DNA of 5,212 nt, from contig JAHFCD010000214.1 in NCBI GenBank assembly GCA_023249695.1, forward strand, positions 1 through 5,212. Reading direction: 5' to 3'. The notes under the pieces were generated by a model that saw only the letters and a program-made list of their open reading frames with translations, was not told where the DNA came from and made no database searches. The DNA comes from Elusimicrobiota bacterium. Lineage in GTDB: Bacteria; Elusimicrobiota; Elusimicrobia; UBA1565; UBA9628. The position numbers and the translations under genes are program-made. Below, in pieces: positions 1-5,212 of the stretch (position 1 is its first letter; the number at the start of each line of letters is the position of its first letter).

Positions 1-810
1 TATGGCTTGCTGTACTGGGCCGGCGACGACCGCGGCACCCATTTTCCCGACGGCAACAACGACATGATATTCTCCATCCCGGTCGGCACGCACCTCACCC
101 AGGTCGCGGGCCTGGCCTGGGGCCAGAAGTTCAAGGGCCAGGGCGGCGTGGCCATGACCTACTGCGGCGACGGCACGTCCTCGAAGGGCGACCTGCACGA
201 GGCGCTCACCTTCGCCGGGCAGTTCAAGCTGCCCGCGATCTACATCATCGAGAACAACGGCTGGGCGATCTACGTGCCGCGCAAGCGCCAGGCCGCCTCG
301 CAGACCTTGGCTCAAAAGGCCTGGGGCTACGGCGTGCACGGCATCCAGGTGGACGGCAACGACGCGCTCGCCGTCTACTCAGCGACGAAGTCAGCCGTCG
401 CGCGCGCGCGCAAAGGCGACGGCGCGACCTTGATCGAGTGCGAGACGTACCGCATGGGCCATCACACGACGGCCGACGACGCGACGCGCTACCGCTCGAA
501 CAAGGAAGTCGAGTCTTGGCGGAAAAAAGATCCGATCGCGCGCTTCAAGAAGCTCCTGACGGAGAAAAAGCTTTGGGACGAGAAGAAGGAAAAGGAGCTG
601 AACGCGAAGACGCGGGCCTGGATCGACGGCGAAGTGAAGGCGTACGAGGAGTTTCCGGCGCCCAATCCGCTGAACATGTTCGCCGACAACTACGACAAGG
701 CGCCCCGCGCCTTGATCGAGCAGCGCGCCGAGCTGGAAGAGCTGCTCAAGTTCAAGGGGGGAGCGAAGGTGCTGATGTCTTTGCCTCCGACCGAGGGGAG
801 GTTCCCGTGA
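1..810 (+). CDS. pdhA: Pyruvate dehydrogenase E1 component, alpha subunit (5'-truncated by window edge)
   Basis: E1 alpha binds thiamine diphosphate (ThDP) and, with E1 beta, decarboxylates pyruvate and acylates the lipoyl groups of E2 in the cytoplasm. The reading frame is open from base 1, so the true start lies upstream. The 269 visible residues compare with about 360 for the family, so roughly 90 N-terminal residues are missing. The ThDP/Mg motif is complete: GDG at 166-174, then GTSSKGDLHEALTFA, ending in the Asn pair at 253-258. The segments TLAQKAWGYGVHGIQVDGND and YRMGHHTTADDATRYR match the phosphorylation-loop region of bacterial PDH E1 alpha. The His after MG replaces a commonly seen Pro and resembles branched-chain enzymes. 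The segment after VDGND looks PDH-like, so pyruvate is the favoured substrate, but a branched-chain 2-oxo acid role remains possible. The stop TGA (808-810) overlaps the GTG start of the next gene. Confidence 0.95.
   Translation, partial: YGLLYWAGDDRGTHFPDGNNDMIFSIPVGTHLTQVAGLAWGQKFKGQGGVAMTYCGDGTSSKGDLHEALTFAGQFKLPAIYIIENNGWAIYVPRKRQAASQTLAQKAWGYGVHGIQVDGNDALAVYSATKSAVARARKGDGATLIECETYRMGHHTTADDATRYRSNKEVESWRKKDPIARFKKLLTEKKLWDEKKEKELNAKTRAWIDGEVKAYEEFPAPNPLNMFADNYDKAPRALIEQRAELEELLKFKGGAKVLMSLPPTEGRFP
793..801 (+). promoter_or_regulatory. Shine-Dalgarno site that fixes the GTG start at 807
   Basis: The string GAGGGGAGG lies inside the last codons of the E1 alpha gene, five bases before GTG at 807-809. 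It is purine-rich and correctly spaced. It decides the start of the Sel1-like gene, because the upstream part of that frame is only the shadow of pdhA. The GTGA overlap suggests that translation of the small gene is coupled to termination of E1 alpha. Confidence 0.75.
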
Positions 811-1292
811 AATTCCTCCTCGCGGCGCTCCTACTGGCGCAAATCTCCGTCGCCGCCGAAACCGAGCCGGCCGTTCAAATCCGCCAATGCCTCGACGGCG
901 ACGCCGCCGCCTGCAACCGCGCCGGCGAGCGCCACGTCCTCGGCCTCGGGCTCTCGAAGGACCCCGCGCAGGCCTTCGATTATCTGTCCCGCGCCTGCGA
1001 GCTCGGCTTCCTGCCCGGCTGCTCGAACCTAGGGCTCCTCTACCTCACCGGCGTCAACGACGCCGGCGCCAAGCGCGATCCGGAGCGCGGCGCCCGCCTC
1101 ATCGCGCGATCCTGCGAAGGGATCCTGGACGTCGACAATTGCCCGCTGGCGGCCGAGCTGTACGAGCGCGGCGGCCGCGGCGTGAAGGTGCGCCCCGATC
1201 TCGCCCGCCGGTATTACGCGCTGAGCTGCGCGCGCGGCCGCGTGGAATCCTGCCTCGGCATCAAGCTCTTCCCGGCCAAGGAGAAGCCATGA
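807..1292 (+). CDS. Secreted cysteine-rich Sel1-like repeat (Hcp-like) protein
   Basis: This is a 161-residue protein starting at GTG 807. Residues 1-17 form a signal peptide: MKF, a hydrophobic stretch (LLAALLLAQISV), then a likely cleavage after VAA before ETE. There is no lipobox cysteine, so it is probably periplasmic or secreted rather than a lipoprotein. The mature part consists of Sel1-type helical repeats (for example a KDPAQAFDYLSRACELG unit followed by a CSNLGLLYL unit). Eight cysteines fall in four pairs: 28/36, 64/72, 103/112 and 141/149. This is the spacing of the disulfide-linked helix pairs in Helicobacter cysteine-rich (Hcp) proteins. Sel1 repeats are protein-binding scaffolds and no catalytic residue is visible, so the partner and role are unknown. 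The gene overlaps pdhA by 4 bases and pdhB by 4 bases (ATGA), which is odd for an exported protein inside an operon for a cytoplasmic complex. The repeat family is fairly sure; any link to PDH is not. Confidence 0.85.
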   Translation: MKFLLAALLLAQISVAAETEPAVQIRQCLDGDAAACNRAGERHVLGLGLSKDPAQAFDYLSRACELGFLPGCSNLGLLYLTGVNDAGAKRDPERGARLIARSCEGILDVDNCPLAAELYERGGRGVKVRPDLARRYYALSCARGRVESCLGIKLFPAKEKP

Positions 1293-2302
1293 CCCCGAAA
1301 GCCCCCGCGGCCAAGACCGAGACGCGCACGTTGAACCTCGTCCAGGCCGTCAACGAGGCGCTCGACCTCGCGATGGCCGGGGACAAGCGCGTCATGATCC
1401 TCGGCGAAGACGTCGGCCGCAACGGCGGCGTGTTCCGCGCCACCGAGAACCTCTGGAAGAAGTACGGCGACGACCGCGTCGTCGACACCCCGCTCGCCGA
1501 GATCGGCATCATGGGCTCGGCGATCGGCCTCGCGATCACCGGGATGCGCCCGGTCGCCGAGATCCAGTTCGACGGCTTCATGCCCTCCGTGTTCGACCAG
1601 GTGGTCTGCCACCTCGGCCGCATCCGCTCGCGCTCGCGCGGCAAGATGTCCGTCCCGCTCGTGCTCCGCGCCCCGCACGGCGGCCTGATCCACGCCCCGG
1701 AGCACCACTCGGAAAGCCCCGAGGCCTATTTCTGCCACACGCCCGGCATCACGGTCGTGATCCCGTCCACGCCCCATGACGCGAAAGGCCTGCTGCTCGC
1801 CGCGATCGAGTCTCCCGACCCGGTCGTCTTCTTCGAGCCCAAGCTGTTGTACCGGGCCGCGCGCGGCCCGGTCCCCGCGGGCCGCTACACCGTCGAGATC
1901 GGCAAGGCGCGTCTCGTCAAGGAAGGCAAGGACATCACTTTGCTGACCTGGGGCGCGATGACCGTCACCTGCGAAAAGGCCGCCGAGCGCCTCGAGAAGG
2001 AGGACGGCGCGTCGGTCGAGATCCTGGATCTGCGCACCTTATCGCCGCTCGATCTCGACGCGATCCTCGCCGCCGTCGGCAAGACCGGCCGCTGCGTGAT
2101 CGCCCACGAGGCGCCGAACTCCGGCTCCTGGGCCGCCGAGCTCTCCGCGTTGATCGCGGAGCGCGGCCTGCTCCGGCTCCTGGCGCCGGTCGCGCGCGTC
2201 GGCGGCTGGGACATCCGCATGCCGCTTTTCAGGCTGGAGCAGTACTATATCCCCGACGCGGATCGGGTCGTGATGGCGGCTCGAAAGACGCTCGCATTCT
2301 AG
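1289..2302 (+). CDS. pdhB: Pyruvate dehydrogenase E1 component, beta subunit
   Basis: This 337-residue protein has the usual length for E1 beta. It completes the ThDP site of the E1 alpha2beta2 heterotetramer and contributes the surface that binds E2. The start is ATG 1289, preceded by AAGGAG at 1278-1283; the frame upstream of it is only a shadow. Visible landmarks are the N-terminal LNLVQAVNEALDLAM helix and LGEDVGRNGGVFRAT at about 38-52. VDTPLAE at 65-71 carries the Glu71 expected to activate the ThDP aminopyrimidine. AEIQFDGFMPSVFDQ lies at about 90-104. APEHHSESPEAYF at about 136-148 has the conserved His pair 139/140. The transketolase C-terminal domain is marked by SPDPVVFFEPKLLYRA, LDLRTLSPLD and IAHEAPNSGSWAAE, and the protein ends in QYYIPDADRVV. 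No key residue appears missing. The start codon overlaps the stop of the Sel1-like gene (ATGA), implying translational coupling to that gene rather than directly to pdhA. Confidence 0.96.
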   Translation: MTPKAPAAKTETRTLNLVQAVNEALDLAMAGDKRVMILGEDVGRNGGVFRATENLWKKYGDDRVVDTPLAEIGIMGSAIGLAITGMRPVAEIQFDGFMPSVFDQVVCHLGRIRSRSRGKMSVPLVLRAPHGGLIHAPEHHSESPEAYFCHTPGITVVIPSTPHDAKGLLLAAIESPDPVVFFEPKLLYRAARGPVPAGRYTVEIGKARLVKEGKDITLLTWGAMTVTCEKAAERLEKEDGASVEILDLRTLSPLDLDAILAAVGKTGRCVIAHEAPNSGSWAAELSALIAERGLLRLLAPVARVGGWDIRMPLFRLEQYYIPDADRVVMAARKTLAF

Positions 2303-2372
2303 TTGACGGAGGCATTCGGTTATCCCCAGCGCTTCCAACGTTGGAAACGCTGAGGGACTCGGAGATAAACTT
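2303..2372 (+). other. Intergenic gap between pdhB and pdhC
   Basis: This is the only real gap in the window; every other junction overlaps or is about 10 bases. It holds a 26-base palindrome (see the entry at 2327-2352). It also holds the pdhC Shine-Dalgarno site CGGAG at 2360-2364, eight bases before ATG 2373. TTGACG at 2303-2308 resembles a -35 box, but nothing like a -10 box follows at the proper distance, so no promoter is called. Confidence 0.6.
2327..2352 (+). promoter_or_regulatory. 26-base near-perfect palindrome upstream of pdhC
   Basis: The arms CAGCG (2327-2331) and CGCTG (2348-2352) flank a perfect 14-base palindrome, TTCCAACGTTGGAA (2333-2346). The only mismatch is C2332 against A2347. 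After a second C/A mismatch, pairing can continue outward (2323-2325 with 2354-2356, including one T-G wobble). As RNA it would fold into a stem with a small ACGU loop, just before the pdhC ribosome-binding site. No T-run follows, so a classical intrinsic terminator is unlikely. Plausible roles are a dimeric repressor operator, an mRNA processing or stabilising hairpin that sets E1 against E2/E3 levels, or a dispersed palindromic repeat. The symmetry is seen directly; the role is inferred. Confidence 0.6.
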
Positions 2373-4145
2373 ATGAACTTCGAATTCAATCTGCCGGACA
2401 TCGGTGAAGGTCTCGTCGAAGGCGAGATCGTGAAGTGGTTCGTGAAGGTGGGAGACGTCGTCGCGGAGCATCAGCCGCTCGCGGCCGTTTTGACGGACAA
2501 GGCGGAGGTGGAGATCCCCTCGCCGAAGGCGGGAAAGATCACGAGGCTTTACGGCAAGCCGGGGGAGAAGATACAGGTGCATTCCCCGCTGGCCTCGATC
2601 GAGGTCGCCGGGGCCGCCGCCGCGCCGGCCGAGGCGAAATCCGCCAAGAGCACGGTGAAGATTTCCGTCGCGGCGCCGAAAGCGCCGCCGGCGAAATCCG
2701 CGGTCGCGGTCGCCGAGCGGCCGGCCGCGGCCTCCGGATCGTTCGTCTTCAATCTACCCGACATCGGCGAGGGTCTCGTCGAGGGCGAGCTCGTGAAGTG
2801 GCACGTGAAGGAGGGGGAGCTCGTCGAGGAGCACCAGCCGATCGCGGCGGTCTTGACCGATAAGGCCGAGGTCGAAATTCCGTCGCCGAAGGCGGGAAGA
2901 ATTCAAAAGCTCCACGCGAAGCCCGGTCAAAAGGTCGCCGTTCATGGTCCTCTCGTCACCTACTCCGACGTGAAGGGCGCTTCTTCCACGAGCTCTCAAT
3001 TCGTCGCCGTTCCCTCTCCCGAGGCCGCGGCGGCGCCCGCCGCCGCGCGGCCGTCCAAGTCCGCGTCCGAAGTCTTGGCCACTCCCATGGTCCGCAAGAT
3101 GGCGAAAGACCAGGGCGTCGATATCGGCCTCATCAACGGCACCGGCCCGCAGGGCCGGGTGCTCGAATCGGACATCAAGGCGTATAAGTCCGGCGGCTCC
3201 GCCGCCGTCGCCGCGCCTTCGCGCGGCGTTTATGACAATTCCGGGGCGAACGCGACCTCCGCGGTCAAGGCGCTGGCGTCGACCTTGGGCGTGGACCTGT
3301 CGCGAGCGACGGGGACGGGCCCCGGAGGCCGAATATCAGAAACCGACGTTCGCGCCCTCGCGCCTTCGGCGCGCGCGGCGACGGAACGACCGGGACCCGC
3401 GGCGGCAGCCACGACTCATTCCGGGTATCCGCCGGTGTCGATCCCGAGGCAGAACGGCGACACGACGGTTCCCTTCACCGGCATACGCCGCAAGATCGCG
3501 GAGAAAATGCAGCAGTCGCGCCGCACGGTCGCTCATGTGACCCACATGGATGAATGCGACATGACCGCCGTCCTCGCCCTGCGCGAGAAGCTCAAGCCCC
3601 AGGCGGAAAAGAAAGGGATCAAGCTGACCTTCCTGCCGTTCATCATCCGGGCGTTGTCCAAGGCGTTGTCCGAGTTCCCGATGTTCAACTCGTCGCTGGA
3701 CGAGGCGGCCGGGGAGATCGTCGTGAAGCGCCGGCACAACGTCGGCATCGCCGTCGCCGCGCCGCAGGGGCTCGTCGTGCCCAACGTGAAGGGCGCGCAG
3801 GACAAGGACATCTGGGCGCTGGCCTCCGAGGTTTCGACCTTGGCGGAGAAGGTGCGCGCGAAGACGATCGAGGTGTCCGCGCTGCAGGACGGCACGGTCA
3901 CGATCACGAACATCGGGCCGATCGGAGGCCTGTTCGCGACGCCGATCGTCAACCACCCCGAGGCCGCCATCCTGGGCCTGATGAAGCTCGCCAAGCGCCC
4001 CGTCGTGCGGGAGGACAAGGTCGTCGTGCGCAGCATGATGAACTTGGTGCTGTCCTTCGACCACCGCATCTGCGACGGCGCCGACGCGGCGAGCTTCACG
4101 AACACGATCATCAAGCATCTGGAAAACCCCCAAACCCTTCTCTAA
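2373..4145 (+). CDS. pdhC: Dihydrolipoamide acetyltransferase (E2) with two lipoyl and two E3-binding domains
   Basis: E2 is the structural core of the complex and transfers the acyl group from lipoyl-lysine to CoA. The protein has 590 residues, starting at ATG 2373 behind CGGAG. Domain order: lipoyl domain 1 (about 2-78, TDKAE, lipoylated Lys43); Ala/Pro/Lys linker; lipoyl domain 2 (about 123-198, Lys164); linker; E3-binding domain 1 (about 235-271, VRKMAK and GTGPQGRV); short linker; E3-binding domain 2 (about 294-330, VKALAS and GTGPGGRI); linker; catalytic domain (about 365-590). The catalytic DHRICDG carries His564 and Asp568. The stretches VTHMDECDMTAV, KLTFLPFIIRALSKAL and ITNIGPIGGLFATPIVNHPE resemble E2 of Gram-positive PDH or branched-chain complexes. 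Two lipoyl domains are common, but a second E3-binding domain is unusual and lengthens the protein. The gene is followed 10 bases later by lpd. Substrate (pyruvate or branched-chain) cannot be fixed from E2 alone. Confidence 0.96.
   Translation: MNFEFNLPDIGEGLVEGEIVKWFVKVGDVVAEHQPLAAVLTDKAEVEIPSPKAGKITRLYGKPGEKIQVHSPLASIEVAGAAAAPAEAKSAKSTVKISVAAPKAPPAKSAVAVAERPAAASGSFVFNLPDIGEGLVEGELVKWHVKEGELVEEHQPIAAVLTDKAEVEIPSPKAGRIQKLHAKPGQKVAVHGPLVTYSDVKGASSTSSQFVAVPSPEAAAAPAAARPSKSASEVLATPMVRKMAKDQGVDIGLINGTGPQGRVLESDIKAYKSGGSAAVAAPSRGVYDNSGANATSAVKALASTLGVDLSRATGTGPGGRISETDVRALAPSARAATERPGPAAAATTHSGYPPVSIPRQNGDTTVPFTGIRRKIAEKMQQSRRTVAHVTHMDECDMTAVLALREKLKPQAEKKGIKLTFLPFIIRALSKALSEFPMFNSSLDEAAGEIVVKRRHNVGIAVAAPQGLVVPNVKGAQDKDIWALASEVSTLAEKVRAKTIEVSALQDGTVTITNIGPIGGLFATPIVNHPEAAILGLMKLAKRPVVREDKVVVRSMMNLVLSFDHRICDGADAASFTNTIIKHLENPQTLL
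2379..2591 (+). repeat. Lipoyl-domain repeat, copy 1 (in pdhC)
   Basis: This encodes residues 3-73 of E2, including the lipoyl-accepting Lys43 in TDKAE. Aligned without gaps to copy 2 (363 bases downstream), I count 54 of 71 residues identical by eye, including the whole stretch AAVLTDKAEVEIPSPKAG. It is an in-frame tandem domain duplication within one gene. Confidence 0.9.
2742..2954 (+). repeat. Lipoyl-domain repeat, copy 2 (in pdhC)
   Basis: This encodes residues 124-194 of E2, with Lys164 as the predicted lipoylated residue. It is about 76% identical to copy 1 over 71 gap-free positions. Most differences are conservative (I/L, D/E, K/R), and the hairpin around the lipoyl-lysine is unchanged, so both copies should be functional. 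Confidence 0.9.
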
Positions 4146-4155
4146 CGAGGCGACC

Positions 4156-5212
4156 ATGGCGATCAAAACCGACGTGCTCATCATCGGCGGCGGACCCGGC
4201 GGCTACGTGGCCGCCATCAAGGCCGGCCAGCTCGGCAAGAAGGTCCTGCTCGTGGACCGCGACAAGCTCGGCGGCGAGTGCCTCAATTACGGCTGCATCC
4301 CGTCGAAGGCGCTGATCGCCGCCGCGGGGCACGCGTACAAGTCCAAGAAGGCCAAGGAAGCGGGCTTCGACGATCCGAAGCACCAGCTCGACTGGACCAA
4401 GGTCGTCGCGTGGAAGGACCAGATGGTCGGCGGCTTCGTCAAGAATATCGGCGTGCTCGTGAAGGGCAACAAGGCCGAGCACCTCCAAGGCTCGGTCCAG
4501 CTCACCACGGCTCGCACGGCGATCGTCACCAAGGCCGACGGCGGAACCGAGACGGTCGAATTCGCGCACGCGATCCTCGCGACCGGCTCCGAGATCGTGT
4601 CGATCCCCGGCTTCGCCATCGACGGCAAGGACATCCTCGGCTCGAAAGAGGCCCTGGATCTCAAAGTCCCGCCCGCGGCCCTCGTCGTCGTCGGCGGCGG
4701 CGTGATCGGCCTCGAGATCGGGACGTTCTTCGCGAAATTGGGCACGAAGGTTACCGTCGTCGAGTTCACCGATTCGCTCCTGCCCGTGATCGAAAAAGAC
4801 CTGGTCTCGCCCGTCGCGAGCAATCTGACGAAGCTCGGCGTGGAGGTCATGCTCCAGTCCAAGGCGAAGTCCTGGTCGAAGAAGGGCAAGCGACTGGAGG
4901 TCGCCGTCGAGACCGCCGACGGCGAGAAGAAGATCGTCTGCGATAAAATCCTCATGGCCGTCGGCCGCGCGCCTCGCTCCAAGGGCCTCGGCCTCGAGAC
5001 GCTCGGCGTCGAGCTCGACAAGCGCGGACACGTCGTCGTGGATACGGAGATGCTCTCGTCCGTCGACAACATCTACGCGATCGGCGACCTCGTCGGCCAG
5101 CCCTATCTGGCTCATAAGGCCAGCCGTGAAGGCATCCTCGCCGCGCAGTCGATCGCCGGGGAGCCTCTCGAGGCGCGCGGCCAGGTGCCCTGGGCCGTGT
5201 TCACCGATCCCG
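4156..5212 (+). CDS. lpd: Dihydrolipoamide dehydrogenase, E3 (3'-truncated by window edge)
   Basis: E3 is an FAD flavoprotein that reoxidises dihydrolipoyl groups on E2 and reduces NAD+. The start is ATG 4156, five bases after GAGG (4147-4150) and 10 bases after the pdhC stop. The frame stays open to the window end, giving 352 residues of an expected 460-475. The FAD dinucleotide fold is GGGPGGYVAA at 11-20. The redox disulfide lies in GGECLNYGCIPSKAL, with Cys42 and Cys47. ATGS (142-145) is the second FAD-contact motif. The NAD fold is VVVGGGVIGLEIG at about 177-189, followed by VVE with Glu203, which favours NAD+ over NADP+. IYAIGDLVGQPYLAHKASREG at about 306-326 is the second FAD-binding segment. 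The family more often has GGTCLNVGCIPSK, so Glu and Tyr replace Thr and Val here. The dimerisation domain with the catalytic His-Glu pair lies beyond the window, just after the VFTDP that begins it. No N-terminal lipoyl domain is fused to it. Confidence 0.96.
   Translation, partial: MAIKTDVLIIGGGPGGYVAAIKAGQLGKKVLLVDRDKLGGECLNYGCIPSKALIAAAGHAYKSKKAKEAGFDDPKHQLDWTKVVAWKDQMVGGFVKNIGVLVKGNKAEHLQGSVQLTTARTAIVTKADGGTETVEFAHAILATGSEIVSIPGFAIDGKDILGSKEALDLKVPPAALVVVGGGVIGLEIGTFFAKLGTKVTVVEFTDSLLPVIEKDLVSPVASNLTKLGVEVMLQSKAKSWSKKGKRLEVAVETADGEKKIVCDKILMAVGRAPRSKGLGLETLGVELDKRGHVVVDTEMLSSVDNIYAIGDLVGQPYLAHKASREGILAAQSIAGEPLEARGQVPWAVFTDP

Noticed and set aside
399..411. Alternating CG run (13 bases), potentially Z-DNA forming
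   Set aside because: It encodes conserved-region residues VARAR of E1 alpha and is explained by GC-rich codon choice for Ala and Arg.
438..806. N-terminal extension of the Sel1-like frame into pdhA
   Set aside because: The extension is arginine-rich shadow sequence. A good Shine-Dalgarno site and an intact signal peptide begin at GTG 807.
887..1288. N-terminal extension of the E1 beta frame across the Sel1-like gene
   Set aside because: The extension is Arg/Pro-rich shadow sequence unlike any E1 beta. ATG 1289 has an AAGGAG site and gives the normal family length.
2308..2312. Shine-Dalgarno-like GGAGG just after the pdhB stop
   Set aside because: No ATG, GTG or TTG follows at a usable distance, so no small gene can be supported there.
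2303..2331. Possible promoter with TTGACG at 2303-2308
   Set aside because: No acceptable -10 hexamer lies 16-18 bases downstream, where the sequence is the C/G-rich left arm of the palindrome.
2341..2369. Possible promoter TTGGAA - 17 bases - GATAAA before pdhC
   Set aside because: Each hexamer matches the consensus at only four of six positions. The implied transcript start would fall at or after the pdhC ATG, losing the ribosome-binding site.
3336..4184. 282-residue open frame on the minus strand opposite the E2 catalytic domain
   Set aside because: The composition is low-complexity and rich in Arg, Asp, His and Gly, as expected from the reverse of biased codons. The sense strand encodes a conserved acyltransferase.
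4111..5115. 334-residue open frame on the minus strand opposite lpd
   Set aside because: It is a shadow of the lpd coding strand in GC-rich DNA. Its protein has no recognisable motif, and the + strand carries unmistakable E3 motifs.

Overview
The window is a compact, single-direction (+ strand) gene cluster for a pyruvate dehydrogenase-type 2-oxo acid dehydrogenase complex. The DNA is GC-rich, with strong C/G bias at third codon positions. Genes are tightly packed and led by clear Shine-Dalgarno sequences. This fits a high-GC bacterium with split alpha/beta E1 subunits, but I cannot assign a phylum from the sequence. No RNA gene, CRISPR array, insertion sequence or other mobile element is visible, and no promoter is convincing; the operon promoter presumably lies upstream of base 1.

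Layout: (1) 1-810, the C-terminal three quarters of E1 alpha (pdhA), cut by the left edge. (2) 807-1292, a small secreted, cysteine-rich Sel1-repeat (Hcp-like) protein. It overlaps the stop of pdhA by 4 bases and the start of pdhB by 4 bases. (3) 1289-2302, complete E1 beta (pdhB). (4) 2303-2372, a 70-base gap holding a 26-base near-perfect palindrome. (5) 2373-4145, complete E2 (pdhC) with two lipoyl domains, two E3-binding (peripheral subunit-binding) domains and the acyltransferase core. (6) 4156-5212, the first 352 residues of E3 dihydrolipoamide dehydrogenase (lpd), cut by the right edge.

How the genes work together: E1 alpha/beta decarboxylates the 2-oxo acid on ThDP and reductively acylates the lipoyl lysines of E2. 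The E2 core passes the acyl group to CoA. E3 reoxidises the dihydrolipoyl groups with FAD and NAD+. E1 sequence features point to pyruvate as substrate, but a branched-chain 2-oxo acid complex is not excluded.

The enzymes themselves are ordinary. Three things stand out: an exported disulfide-type Sel1 protein translationally coupled between the two halves of a cytoplasmic enzyme, a second and degenerate-looking E3-binding domain in E2, and the palindrome that separates the E1 genes from the E2/E3 genes.
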